From Castellaniella denitrificans (GTDB taxonomy: Bacteria > Pseudomonadota > Gammaproteobacteria > Burkholderiales > Burkholderiaceae_B): DNA of 64,000 bases. Made by a program: the position numbers and the translations under genes. The notes beneath the pieces are model-generated. The model ran no database searches and was not told where the DNA came from. It saw only the letters and a list, made by a program, of their open reading frames with translations. Below are positions 27,055 through 35,595 of the stretch, in pieces (the stretch's first letter is position 1; the number at the start of each line of letters is the position of its first letter). The DNA lies in NCBI RefSeq assembly GCF_042653765.1, contig NZ_JBHSEZ010000001.1:1109478-1173477 (forward strand), given 5' to 3'.

Positions 27055-28176
27055 TCAGGCGTCGCCCCAGACCTCGCGGGCGGTCTCGACCACCAGGCGC
27101 AGCTTGGCGCGCTGGTCCTCGACGGCCACGTTGTTGCCATGCACCGTGCTCGAGAAGCCGCATTGCGGCGAAAGCGCGAGCTGCTCCAGGGGCGCGTGCT
27201 TCGCCGCCTCGTCGATGCGGCGCTTGAGGTCGTCCTTGGACTCCAGCGCGCCGAACTTGGTCGTGACCAGGCCCAGCACCACGATCTTGCCGCGCGGCAG
27301 GAAGCGCAAGGGACGGAAATCGCCGCTGCGGTCGTCGTCGTATTCCATGAAATACGCGTCCAGGTGCATTTCCGACAACAGGGCCTCGGCCACCGGCTCG
27401 TAGTTGCCCTCGGCCGCATAGGTGCTCTTGAAATTGCCGCGGCACAGGTGCATGGCCAGCACCATGCCCTCGGGCTTGCGCGCCACCACCCGGTTGATGA
27501 AGCGGGCGTAGCGGTGCGGCAGTTCGTTCGGATCGTCGCCGCGCGCCTTGGCCGCCTCGCGCATGCGCCCGTCGCACAGATAGGCCAGGTTGGTGTCGTC
27601 CATCTGCACGTAGCGGCAGCCGGCGTCGTACAGGCTGCGCAGTTCCTGGCCGTAGGCCTCGGCCACGTCCTCGTAGAAATCGGGGTCGAGCTCGGGATAG
27701 GCCACGGCGTCGATGCCGGCGCGCCCGCCCCGGAAATGCAGCATGGTGGGCGAGGGGATGGTGACCTTGGGCGTGTGGCCCGCCGAGACCTGGCTCGCCA
27801 GATACTCGAAGTCGGCGCGCTGGATGTCGCGCGCATGGCGCACCTTGCCGGTCACGAGGATCGACGGCGGCGCCAGGTGCTCCTTGCCGTCCGGTCCCGT
27901 CACGACCTTGGGATCGTCGGTGGTCACGCCGTCGAGCCGCCGCAGGAAATCCAGGTGGAAATACGTGCGGCGGAACTCGCCGTCCGTCACCGATTTCAGG
28001 CCGACGTCCTCCTGGAACCGCACGATCTCGGCGATGGCGCGGTCCTCGACGGCGCGCAGGGCGGCGGCGTCGATCTCGCCCCGGGCATGGCGGTCGCGCG
28101 CCTCGAGCAGATAGACGGGCCTCAGGAAGCTGCCGACGTGGTCGGCGCGAAACGGCGGGACGGTGCGTGTGGACAT
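27055..28176 (-). CDS. Cobalamin-independent methionine synthase C-terminal-like protein (YxjG/YxjH type)
   Basis: A 373-residue protein equal to the catalytic barrel of MetE without the N-terminal half. N-terminal FRADHVGSFLRP is the homolog of the folate-side loop; VTDGEFRRTYFHLDFL is the usual second motif. Zn ligands are expected in AMHLCRGN (His and Cys) and LSPQCGFSS (Cys). Such proteins transfer methyl groups to homocysteine or act on other methylthio compounds; the donor is unknown. Ribosome site AAGGAGA. It stands alone between convergent glcB and a divergent flavoprotein gene. Confidence 0.87.
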   Translation of the reverse strand: MSTRTVPPFRADHVGSFLRPVYLLEARDRHARGEIDAAALRAVEDRAIAEIVRFQEDVGLKSVTDGEFRRTYFHLDFLRRLDGVTTDDPKVVTGPDGKEHLAPPSILVTGKVRHARDIQRADFEYLASQVSAGHTPKVTIPSPTMLHFRGGRAGIDAVAYPELDPDFYEDVAEAYGQELRSLYDAGCRYVQMDDTNLAYLCDGRMREAAKARGDDPNELPHRYARFINRVVARKPEGMVLAMHLCRGNFKSTYAAEGNYEPVAEALLSEMHLDAYFMEYDDDRSGDFRPLRFLPRGKIVVLGLVTTKFGALESKDDLKRRIDEAAKHAPLEQLALSPQCGFSSTVHGNNVAVEDQRAKLRLVVETAREVWGDA

Positions 28177-28357
28177 CGCGGTCTCCTTGGGGGAATTATT
28201 CAGTGTGCTGAAGAATCTCCTCGGGATTCTGCGTCAAGCGCGCGCCGCTGACAAGGGCCTTCCGGCGCGCCCGGCGGCGCACGTTCCGGCCGCATCTCCT
28301 ACAATCCCGCCCATCCCCCGCCGACATGCGCGACGCGGGCTTTCAAGGACGACTCCT

Positions 28358-29596
28358 TTGCAATCGAATCCGATTGCCGTGATCGGCGGCGGCCCGGCCG
28401 GACTGATGGCGGCTGAAACACTGGCGGCGGCGGGCGCGCGCGTCGATCTCTACGACGCCATGCCCTCGGTGGGGCGCAAATTCCTGCTGGCCGGGCGCGG
28501 CGGACTCAACCTGACGCATGGCGAACCCCTGCCCGCATTCCTGTCCCGCTACCGCGAACACACGCCCTGGGTGGAATCCTGGCTGGCCGATTTCGGCCCG
28601 CAAGCCCTGCGCGACTGGGCACAAGGCCTGGGGGTGGACACGTTCGTCGGCACTTCGGGGCGGGTCTTTCCCGCCGCGATGAAAGCCGCGCCGCTGCTGC
28701 GCGCCTGGCTGCATCGCCTGCGCGCGCAAGGCGTGCGCATCCACGCCCGCCACCGCTGGACGGGGTGGGATGAGTCAGGACAACTGCGCTTCTCCACACC
28801 CGCGGGCGAAACGAGGGTCGAGGCGGATGCCGTCATCCTGGCCTTGGGCGGCGGCAGCTGGTCCCGCCTGGGATCGGACGGCGCATGGGCGCCCATGCTG
28901 GCGGAAAAAGGTGTGGACGTCGCGCCGCTGCGGCCCGCCAACTGCGGATTCCAAGCGGACTGGAGCGCGCATTTCCAGGAACGCCACGCGGGCGAGCCCC
29001 TGAAATCGGTCGCCGCCCGTGTACTCGACACGGCCTCGCCGGACAGCGGCGGGAACGCCCCCTGGCGGCGCGGCGAGATCATGTTGACCCGGGACGGCCT
29101 GGAAGGCGGACTGGTCTACGCCTTGTCCTCGGACCTGCGGCAGGCGCTGGACCGCACCGGCGAGGCCGTGCTGGCCATCGACCTGCTGCCCGACCGCGAT
29201 GCCGCCTGGGTGGCCGGGCAGGTCATGTATCCGCGCGGCGCCAAGTCCTTGTCCAGCCATCTGCGCTCGCGCCTGAACCTGCACGGGGCCAAGGCCGGCC
29301 TGCTGCGGGAATGCCTGGGCAGGGATGACTACGCCGATCCCGCCCGGCTGGCGGCGGCGATCAAGCGGCTGCCCGTGCGGCTGACCGGCATGCGCCCCAT
29401 GGACGAGGCCATCAGCACGGCGGGCGGCGTCCGCCGGCAGGCGATGGATGAACGGCTGATGCTGCTCGCCCTGCCGGGCGTCTTCTGCGCGGGCGAGATG
29501 CTGGACTGGGACGCCCCCACCGGCGGCTACCTGCTGACCGCCTGCTTTGCCGCAGGCCGCGCCGCAGCCCGGGGAGCGCTGGCTTGGCTGCATTGA
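28358..29596 (+). CDS. HI0933-family flavoprotein (NAD(P)/FAD-dependent oxidoreductase)
   Basis: A 412-residue FAD protein of the HI0933-like (YhiN) group. The N-terminal dinucleotide site is IAVIGGGPAGLMAAETLAAAG; GRKFLLAGRGGLNLTH (about residues 43-58) and the C-terminal GGYLLTACFAAGRAAARGA complete the family pattern. Physiological substrate is unknown; relatives may act on tRNA or reduce quinone-like compounds. The start is TTG at 28358 with AAGGA eight bases before it, since no ATG exists near the Rossmann motif. The end overlaps the next gene by 13 bases. Confidence 0.85.
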   Translation: MQSNPIAVIGGGPAGLMAAETLAAAGARVDLYDAMPSVGRKFLLAGRGGLNLTHGEPLPAFLSRYREHTPWVESWLADFGPQALRDWAQGLGVDTFVGTSGRVFPAAMKAAPLLRAWLHRLRAQGVRIHARHRWTGWDESGQLRFSTPAGETRVEADAVILALGGGSWSRLGSDGAWAPMLAEKGVDVAPLRPANCGFQADWSAHFQERHAGEPLKSVAARVLDTASPDSGGNAPWRRGEIMLTRDGLEGGLVYALSSDLRQALDRTGEAVLAIDLLPDRDAAWVAGQVMYPRGAKSLSSHLRSRLNLHGAKAGLLRECLGRDDYADPARLAAAIKRLPVRLTGMRPMDEAISTAGGVRRQAMDERLMLLALPGVFCAGEMLDWDAPTGGYLLTACFAAGRAAARGALAWLH

Positions 29597-30177
29597 CGCC
29601 GCCCTTGACGACGCCCACCATCCTGGTGATGGACGCCTGCGTCATGATGTCCGGCCTGCAACGCCGCCTGATGCTGGCGCTGGGCGCATGCGGCCTCTTT
29701 CAACCCGCCTGGAGCGAACGCATCGGCGACGAATGGCGGCGCAACGCCCGGCGCATCTGGGACATTCCCGCCGCAAGCCTGCAAGCGGACTGGGACGCCA
29801 TGCAGTCCGCCTTTCCCGGCGCCATGGCGCATGAAGTCGATCAATACGAACAGGGGCTGCGCTACAGCGATCCCAAGGACTGGCACGTCGTCGCCGTCGC
29901 CCGGGAAATGCGCGAACGGCATCCCGGCAGTCCGGTGGAAATCCTGACGCTGAACCTGAAGGACTTCAACCGCTCCGAACTGCGCCGCCTGGGCCTGTCC
30001 GCGCTGACGCCGGATCGCAAACTGGCGGCCTGGTGGCCGACGCACGAAACGCGGATCCGCCGGGCGATCGCCGAACTCGATGCCGCCGACCCGCCCCCGG
30101 GCCGCCCCCGCCTGCCCATGCGCGAGCGGCTGGGCCGCGAACGCCTGCTCCAGCTGAACCGCCTGCTGTCGGCCTGA
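29584..30177 (+). CDS. PIN-domain protein
   Basis: A 197-residue protein whose first 150 residues fit a PIN nuclease fold: ILVMDACVMMSG with the first catalytic Asp, SERIGDEWRRNA, a central DPKDWHVVAVARE with acidic residues, and LNLKDFNRSEL. The C-terminal 40 residues are basic. The start is TTG at 29584, inside the flavoprotein gene, with GGGGAG seven bases upstream; TTG at 29593 or ATG at 29632 are alternatives. No antitoxin-like gene is adjacent, so it does not look like a VapC toxin. It is translationally coupled to the flavoprotein. Function unknown. Confidence 0.75.
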   Translation: MAALTPPLTTPTILVMDACVMMSGLQRRLMLALGACGLFQPAWSERIGDEWRRNARRIWDIPAASLQADWDAMQSAFPGAMAHEVDQYEQGLRYSDPKDWHVVAVAREMRERHPGSPVEILTLNLKDFNRSELRRLGLSALTPDRKLAAWWPTHETRIRRAIAELDAADPPPGRPRLPMRERLGRERLLQLNRLLSA

Positions 30178-30262
30178 AGCGTGTGCCGCCGCGGACACGC
30201 CCTGCGCAAGAGGCGGGCGGGTTCGCGGCCGGAATGGGGAAGGATCGTCGAAGAACCCTGAC

Positions 30263-31453
30263 TCAGGCGCGCGCCTTCGTGATCAGGTCGTCCAGCCAGG
30301 CCAGCATGGTATCGATCTCGTCGGCCGTCACGTTCAGGGCCGGCATGAAGCGCAGCAGGTTGCCGCGCGGCGCGTTCAGCAGCAGGCCTTCCGGCGCGCG
30401 GTCGCGCGCGGCCTGGACCAGCGCCGGGCCATCGTCGCGGTCCATCACCAGCGCGCGCAGCAGGCCCTGGCCGCGCTCGCCCTTCATGCCCCATTTGTCC
30501 GACAGCGCCGTCAGGCCGGCCGACAGCTGCCGCCCCCGGGCGTTGACCTCGTCCAGGAAGCCCGGCGCCGTCAGCGTGTCGAAGATCGCCACGCCCACCG
30601 CCGTCATCAGCGGATTGCCGTTGTAGGTACCGCCCTGGTCGCCATGCTCGAAGCAGCAGACGGCCTCGCGCGCGCACAGCGCCGACAGCGGCACGCCGCC
30701 GCCGATGCCCTTGCCCAGCGTCATGATGTCAGGCTCGACGCCGGCGTGCTGGTAGGCGTACAGCCGCCCCGTGCGGCCCATGCCGCTCTGGACCTCGTCC
30801 ACGATCAGCAGCAGGCCGCGTTCGCGGGTCAGCGCGCGCAGGCCCTGCATGAATTCGCGCGTCGCGGGGATCACGCCCGCCTCGCCCTGGACCGGCTCCA
30901 GCATCACGGCGACCGTCTGGTCGTCGATCAGGGCGCGCACCGAATCCAGATCGTTCAGTTCGGCCTTGGGGAAGCCGTCGACCTGCGGCGCGAATTTCCT
31001 GTCCCAGCCGGCCTTGCCCGAGGCCGACATGGTCGCCAGGGTGCGGCCGTGGAAGCTGTGGTCGAAGGTGATGATCTTGTAGGCGCCCTGACGGTGCAGC
31101 TGGCCCCACTTGCGGGCGAGCTTGATGGCGCCCTCGTTGGCCTCGGCCCCGCTGTTGGCGAAGAACACGCGGTCGAAGCAGGACGATTCCACGATGCGGC
31201 GGGCCAGGTCGATGGACGGCTGGTTGTAGAAGGCCGGCGAAGGATTGATCAGCAGCCGCGACTGGCGCGTCAGGGCCTCGATCATGGCCGGATGGTTGTG
31301 GCCCAGACAGTTCACGGCCCAGCCCTGGATGAAATCCAGGTAGCGCTTGCCGGTGTGGTCTTCCAGCCAGGATCCCTGGCCTCGGACGAACACCAGCTCC
31401 GGACGCGAAGTGATTTCCATCAGGGCGTTCAGCCCGGCGCGATCGATCGACAT
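30263..31453 (-). CDS. Class-III aminotransferase, acetylornithine transaminase-like
   Basis: A 396-residue PLP enzyme of the ornithine/acetylornithine group. NSGAEANEGAIKLARKW binds the cofactor phosphate, LLIVDEVQSGMGRTG holds the PLP-contacting Asp and DIMTLGKGIGGGVPLSA the PLP Lys. The start at 31453 is preferred over a longer frame because MSIDRAGLNALMEITSRP aligns with the family; the ribosome site AGGA is a little distant (12 bases). ArgD is the simplest call, but no arginine gene is adjacent, so another omega-amino acid may be the substrate. Confidence 0.83.
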   Translation of the reverse strand: MSIDRAGLNALMEITSRPELVFVRGQGSWLEDHTGKRYLDFIQGWAVNCLGHNHPAMIEALTRQSRLLINPSPAFYNQPSIDLARRIVESSCFDRVFFANSGAEANEGAIKLARKWGQLHRQGAYKIITFDHSFHGRTLATMSASGKAGWDRKFAPQVDGFPKAELNDLDSVRALIDDQTVAVMLEPVQGEAGVIPATREFMQGLRALTRERGLLLIVDEVQSGMGRTGRLYAYQHAGVEPDIMTLGKGIGGGVPLSALCAREAVCCFEHGDQGGTYNGNPLMTAVGVAIFDTLTAPGFLDEVNARGRQLSAGLTALSDKWGMKGERGQGLLRALVMDRDDGPALVQAARDRAPEGLLLNAPRGNLLRFMPALNVTADEIDTMLAWLDDLITKARA

Positions 31454-31511
31454 GAGTGCAGATTCCTGAAAACGTGAGTCCCGGCGGCATGGCGCCGCGC
31501 AAACCGATATT

Positions 31512-32408
31512 CTAAGACGGACGCAGGGCTTCCCGGACCTTCGCGGCCCAGCGTCCCCCAAACAGGTTCACCGCCAGTCCGATCAGCACCACAAGTCCGC
31601 CCACCCACTGCAGCGGGCCCAGCCGTTCTCCCAGGAACCAGTCGGCGCACAGCAGCCCGACCACCGGGATCAGCAGGCTGAGCGGCGCGATGCGGGCGAC
31701 CGGGTGGCGGGCCAGCAGCCGCCCCCACAGCACGTAGCCGATCAGGGTCGCGATCCCCGACAGATAGGCCACCGCCCCTACCGCGCGCCAGCTGATGTGG
31801 ACCAGGCTGTCCACGATCCGGTCCGGCCCTTCGAAGACGAACGACAGCAGCAGAAACGGGATGGGAGGCAGCAGGGCGCCCCACACCACCATCGACAGCA
31901 TGCGGACCTGTCCCGCGCACTTCAGCACCACATTGCCCGAAGCCCAGCTGAAGGCCGCAGCCAGGGTCAGCAGGAAACCGACCAGTGGCACCGCCGTCTC
32001 GCCGCCCGCGCCCAGGTCCAGCAGCGCCAGGCCGGCGGCGGCCAGACCGATGCCCAGGACGTGATGCGGGCGGACGGCCTCGCCCAGCACCAGCGCGGCG
32101 ATCGCCACCGTGAAGAAGGCCTGCGCCTGCAGCACCAGGGACGCCAGGCCGGCCGGCATGCCCAGGTAGATCGCCAGGAACAGGAAGACGAACTGGCCCA
32201 GGCAGATGGTCAGCCCGTAGCCGGCGACGTAGCGCCAGCGCACCGCCGGCCGGGGCACGAAGAACACCGCCGGAAAGGCCACGAACAGGAAACGCAGGGC
32301 GCCCAGCAGCATCGGCGGGATCTCGTCCACGCCCACCTTGATGACAACGAAATTGGCGCCCCACACCACGATGACGACCAGGGCGGCCAGGATGTCTTTC
32401 AAGGGCAT
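31512..32408 (-). CDS. DMT-superfamily exporter, EamA/YdeD-like
   Basis: A 298-residue ten-helix membrane protein with two EamA repeats: VVIVVWGANFVVIKVG at the start and the second repeat near LLTLAAAFSWASGNVVLK. Most like the O-acetylserine/cysteine exporter group; substrate unproved. Start at 32408 (MPLKDIL) has GAGAGA upstream; a longer frame adds eleven polar residues and is less likely. It lies 58 bases before the aminotransferase gene in the same direction. Confidence 0.85.
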   Translation of the reverse strand: MPLKDILAALVVIVVWGANFVVIKVGVDEIPPMLLGALRFLFVAFPAVFFVPRPAVRWRYVAGYGLTICLGQFVFLFLAIYLGMPAGLASLVLQAQAFFTVAIAALVLGEAVRPHHVLGIGLAAAGLALLDLGAGGETAVPLVGFLLTLAAAFSWASGNVVLKCAGQVRMLSMVVWGALLPPIPFLLLSFVFEGPDRIVDSLVHISWRAVGAVAYLSGIATLIGYVLWGRLLARHPVARIAPLSLLIPVVGLLCADWFLGERLGPLQWVGGLVVLIGLAVNLFGGRWAAKVREALRPS

Positions 32409-32603
32409 GGAATCTCTCGCTTCGAGGCTTCGGAGGCGCAAGGATGCGCGGATCCTGCATGCTACGGCATTTCAGGCCTGCATGAACGGGCGGCGGGGCC
32501 GCGCGCCGGCGGAACCGTGCCCCGGCCGGCGGCGCGCGGATGCCGACGGGCCGGCGCTCCCGCCTTAGAATGTCACTCTTTCTCCCCTCACCGGCAGACC
32601 TCC

Positions 32604-33476
32604 ATGCGCCTGGCCATCCACAGCCTGTACAGCTACCCCGTCAAATCCTGCGCAGGCATCGCCCACGAACGCGTCCGCGTCACCGGATCCGGCCTGGACT
32701 TCGACCGGCACTGGGTCGTCGTGGACGCCCGGGGCGTCTTCATGACCCAGCGCCAGCACCCCCGCATGGTGCTGATCCGTCCCGAACCCACCGCGGACGG
32801 CCTGTGGCTGCGCGCGCCCGGCCAGGCCGACTGCTTCGTGCCGCAGCCGCCCGCGCAGGCCGAGGCCGTGCCGGTCGCCATCTGGGGCACGCCCACCCTG
32901 GGCGCCGACCAGGGCGACGAGGTTTCCGCGTGGCTGAGCGCGTTCATCGGCGTACCCTGCCGGCTGCTGCATCTGCATCCGCAGGCTCGCCGCCTGGCCA
33001 GCCTGCCGCACGTCACCCGCTGGATCCAGACCCACCCCGACTGGCCGCAATCGTTCCTGCCGGTGGACCGGCACGCCTTCGCCTTCGCCGACGGCTTTCC
33101 CTTCCTGGTGACCAACCTGCATTCGCTGGAAGAACTGAATGGCCAGTTGGGCGCCCAGGGCATCGCGCCGGTGGACATGATCCGGTTCCGCCCCAACATC
33201 GTGCTCCAGGGCCTGGAGCCCTACGACGAGGATCACCTGGCCGGGTTCCGCACGGGCGGCGCCGGCTTCGCCTTCGTCAAGGCCTGCGCCCGCTGCCCCA
33301 TCCCCAACGTGGACCCGCTGACGGGCGGCACGGCGGCCGAACCGGGCCGCACCCTGGCGCGGCACCGGCAGTTCGAGCAAGGGGTGCTGTTCGGCATGAA
33401 CGCCGTCGCAGCCCTCCCGGACGGGGAGACCTGGCTCCAGACGGGCGACGCCATCGAGCCCGAATACGATTTCTGA
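32604..33476 (+). CDS. MOSC-domain protein (MOSC_N plus MOSC)
   Basis: A 290-residue protein. Residues 1-115 are the MOSC N-terminal beta-barrel (IHSLYSYPVKSCAGIAHERV, GLDFDRHWVVVD); residues 130-285 are MOSC, with the conserved Cys in FVKACARCPIPNVDP and RFRPNIVLQG. Family members bind the molybdenum cofactor through that Cys and reduce N-hydroxylated compounds (YcbX, mARC). No ferredoxin domain is attached, so an external electron donor is needed. It is convergent with dinB, only two bases separating the stops. Confidence 0.88.
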   Translation: MRLAIHSLYSYPVKSCAGIAHERVRVTGSGLDFDRHWVVVDARGVFMTQRQHPRMVLIRPEPTADGLWLRAPGQADCFVPQPPAQAEAVPVAIWGTPTLGADQGDEVSAWLSAFIGVPCRLLHLHPQARRLASLPHVTRWIQTHPDWPQSFLPVDRHAFAFADGFPFLVTNLHSLEELNGQLGAQGIAPVDMIRFRPNIVLQGLEPYDEDHLAGFRTGGAGFAFVKACARCPIPNVDPLTGGTAAEPGRTLARHRQFEQGVLFGMNAVAALPDGETWLQTGDAIEPEYDF

Positions 33477-33478
33477 GA

Positions 33479-34612
33479 TCAGTACAGGTCCAGCTGCACC
33501 GGATGCGGCCGCCCGTCCGCGTCCGCCGGTTCCAGCTTGCTGACCCGCACGCCCAGCAGTCTCAGGCGCCGCTCCAGCGGCACCCGCTTCAGGCACTGCC
33601 CCGCGGCCCGGTGAATGGCCCCGGCATCCCCGACCGCCTCGTCCAGCGTCAGGTCGCGCGTCACCACCCGGAAATCGTCGAAGCGCAGCTTGATGCCCAC
33701 CGTCGCCCCGCGCACGCCCTTGCGGGCCAGGTCTTCCGCCAGGCGCTCGCACAGATCCAGGAAGATCCGCGACAACAGCGGCCGGTCGCGGCGCACGTGC
33801 AGATCCCGCTCGAACGTCGTTTCCCGGCTGAGGGACTTGGGCTCGGATTGCGTCACCACCGGGCGGTCGTCGATGCCATGCGCCACGTCCAGCAGCCACT
33901 GCGCCGTACCCAGCCCGAAATGCCGCTGCAACAGCGCCGGCGCGGCCTGCGCCAGCTGGCCGACCGTCTCGATCCCCAGGTCCCGCAGCTTGCGCGTGGC
34001 CTTGGGGCCGATGCCGTTGACCTTGGACACCGGCAGCGGCCAGATGCGCCGTTCCAGATCGCCCGGACCGATCAGCGTGATGCCGTCGGGCTTGTCCAGG
34101 TCCGAGGCGATCTTCGACAGCAGCTTGTTCGGCGAAACGCCGATCGAACAGCTCAGCCCCGTGGCCTCGCGCACCGCCCGCTTCAGGGCGCGGGCCAGTT
34201 CGGCGGATTCCCCGGGCTGATCGGTCAGGTCGATGTAGATCTCGTCGATGCTGCGGTCCTCGATGCGAGGGGCGATCGCCGCCACGGCAGCCTTGAACAG
34301 CCGGGAATAATGGCGATAGGCCGGGAAATCCACCGGCAACAGCACGGCGTCGGGCGCCAAGCGCGCGGCCTTCATCATGCCCATGGCCGAATGCACACCC
34401 AGCGCGCGGGCCTCGTAGGTGGCCGTCGTGATCACTCCGCGCCCGACGTAGTCCCGCAGCCGGGCGTATGTCCCATCCTCGCTCCGGCGGCCGCCCCCGC
34501 CGATCACCACCGGCTGGCCGCGCAGATCCGGATGGCGCAGCAATTCCACGGACGCGTAGAACGCGTCCATGTCCAGATGCGCGATACGGCGGGCGGGGGA
34601 TGCGGCGGGCAT
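33479..34612 (-). CDS. dinB: DNA polymerase IV (Y-family)
   Basis: A 377-residue translesion polymerase. The palm motifs are IAHLDMDAFYASVE (first catalytic Asp) and RSIDEIYIDLT (Asp-Glu pair); KVNGIGPKATRKLRDLGI is the thumb helix-hairpin-helix; the little-finger domain follows to about 350. The C-terminal end QLDLY is a beta-clamp binding motif. I see no LexA box (CTGT-N8-ACAG) upstream; a weak TTGAAA-18-TAGTAT promoter is present. It is divergent from the HMA gene. Confidence 0.94.
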   Translation of the reverse strand: MPAASPARRIAHLDMDAFYASVELLRHPDLRGQPVVIGGGGRRSEDGTYARLRDYVGRGVITTATYEARALGVHSAMGMMKAARLAPDAVLLPVDFPAYRHYSRLFKAAVAAIAPRIEDRSIDEIYIDLTDQPGESAELARALKRAVREATGLSCSIGVSPNKLLSKIASDLDKPDGITLIGPGDLERRIWPLPVSKVNGIGPKATRKLRDLGIETVGQLAQAAPALLQRHFGLGTAQWLLDVAHGIDDRPVVTQSEPKSLSRETTFERDLHVRRDRPLLSRIFLDLCERLAEDLARKGVRGATVGIKLRFDDFRVVTRDLTLDEAVGDAGAIHRAAGQCLKRVPLERRLRLLGVRVSKLEPADADGRPHPVQLDLY

Positions 34613-34667
34613 GGCACGAAAAGGCGACGACCCTGCTATACTAGCCGGCCTAGAAGATGTATTTCAA

Positions 34668-34698
34668 ATAGATCTATAACCCTGCCCTCGTCGAGGGC
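34668..34698. promoter_or_regulatory. Two palindromes in the dinB-HMA divergent gap
   Basis: ATAGATCTAT (34668-34677) is a perfect 10-base palindrome and GCCCTCG-T-CGAGGGC (34684-34698) is a perfect 15-base one. Both lie within 55 bases of the HMA start, in the place expected for a metal-responsive repressor or activator. No such regulator gene is adjacent. Confidence 0.4.
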
Positions 34699-34720
34699 AT
34701 TCCCCGCTTGCGAGGACCCC

Positions 34721-35005
34721 ATGGAAGCAGCAACCCTGAAGCGTTCTTCCCAGAAAACCGCCACCCTGCGGCTGGTCGGCCTGCGCGGCCCGTCCTGCGC
34801 CGACGCGGTGGACCGGGCCCTGGCCGCCGTGCCCGGCGTCTCCGAAGTCACGGTCTCCCTGGCCGACGAAAAGGCCACCGTCACCTTCGACACCGCCCAG
34901 GTCTCCGTCCAGCGCCTGCAGGTCGCCGTCCAGGACGCCGGCTACGAGGCCCTCAAGCCCGTCCACGGCGAAGACGGCAACTGCTGCGGCGGATGCGGGG
35001 GATGA
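34721..35005 (+). CDS. HMA-domain protein with altered metal motif and cysteine-rich tail
   Basis: A 94-residue small protein of ferredoxin-like HMA fold: TATLRLVGLRGPSCADAVDRAL, then VSEVTVSLADEKATVTF and LQVAVQDAGYEAL. In copper chaperones the loop is MxCxxC; here the first Cys is Gly23 and only Cys26 remains. A C-terminal CCGGCGG tail (Cys88, Cys89, Cys92) offers three more thiols. It may therefore bind metal with residues from both ends, or have another role. Ribosome site GAGGA. A long hairpin follows at once. Confidence 0.8.
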   Translation: MEAATLKRSSQKTATLRLVGLRGPSCADAVDRALAAVPGVSEVTVSLADEKATVTFDTAQVSVQRLQVAVQDAGYEALKPVHGEDGNCCGGCGG

Positions 35006-35048
35006 GACAGGACATGGAATAGCCCCTGCGGGCTATTCCATGCCTGTC
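35006..35048. repeat. Long imperfect hairpin after the HMA gene
   Basis: Arms 35006-35025 and 35030-35048 pair over 19 bp with a single bulged A at 35012; the inner 13 bp (CATGGAATAGCCC) are perfect with loop CTGC. It begins at the base after the stop codon. No T-run follows, so it may stabilise the mRNA end or mark a REP-type element rather than be an intrinsic terminator. Confidence 0.65.
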
Positions 35049-35050
35049 GA

Positions 35051-35181
35051 ATCCGAGCGGCTTGCAAGCCGCAAGGTGGAGGGATGCCGCAAGCCAAGAG
35101 CGGTCCCTGCGGACTGCCCCGTGCCGGAATTATCGGAGCCACCTGCAGGTGGCGACGTGGAGGGATGCTCCGGCTTGAGAG
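35051..35181. repeat. Two-unit REP-like tandem element with variable palindromes
   Basis: Two units with 81-base period: ATC(C/G)GA, a 16-base perfect palindrome, three bases, then GTGGAGGGATGC and, nine bases later, AGAGC. Unit A is at 35051-35100 with palindrome GCGGCTTGCAAGCCGC (35057-35072); unit B at 35132-35181 with palindrome GCCACCTGCAGGTGGC (35138-35153). The flanks are conserved while the palindromes differ in sequence yet both remain self-complementary. A further small hairpin lies at 35100-35117. Confidence 0.7.
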
Positions 35182-35184
35182 CCC

Positions 35185-35595
35185 CTACAACGCCTCGACC
35201 CGCGGATAGAATTCGGTGTTCTCGCGCTGGATCCTCCGATGCAGCGCCTTGAGCACCGTGTTGCAATCGTTTCGGAAGCCCTCCGGGTCGCCCCCGAGCG
35301 CCGACTCCGCGCCCCAGCGCTCCACGAAGCGGCCGAACCCGTCGGCCAGCGCCGTCATTTCTTCCCGGTATTCCCGCGCCAGGCGGGCGATCTGCCCATC
35401 GGGCCGCTTTTCCAGACGCGGATAGAGAATGTCGTTCTCGATCGAAAGATGCAGGGCGACCTTGGACTTCATCAGCCGGATCTCACGCGCCAGCCCCGAG
35501 GCGTTTTCCGCGACGCCGGCCGCGGCCAGTTCGCGCATTCGATGAATGATCTGCAAAATCTGGACATGCTGCTGCTTGAAGCGTTCGATATCCAT
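35185..35595 (-). CDS. Hemerythrin-like (HHE cation-binding) domain protein
   Basis: A 136-residue all-helical protein. His residues in FKQQHVQILQIIHRM, LHLSIENDILYPRLEKR and acidic residues in RRIQRENTEFYPRVEAL follow the spacing of the HHE/hemerythrin family that binds a di-iron centre. Possible roles are oxygen, NO or peroxide sensing, or iron-sulfur repair; sequence does not decide. Start at 35595 (MDIERFKQQH), AGGTGCTCC upstream. The peroxide pair ohrR-ohr lies upstream in the same direction, beyond a terminator. Confidence 0.75.
   Translation of the reverse strand: MDIERFKQQHVQILQIIHRMRELAAAGVAENASGLAREIRLMKSKVALHLSIENDILYPRLEKRPDGQIARLAREYREEMTALADGFGRFVERWGAESALGGDPEGFRNDCNTVLKALHRRIQRENTEFYPRVEAL

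Noticed and set aside
29584..30177. PIN protein as a VapC toxin of a toxin-antitoxin pair
   Set aside because: No small antitoxin gene precedes it, the protein is longer than VapC, and it overlaps a flavoprotein gene.
33479..34720. LexA control of dinB
   Set aside because: No CTGT-N8-ACAG box was found upstream of dinB.
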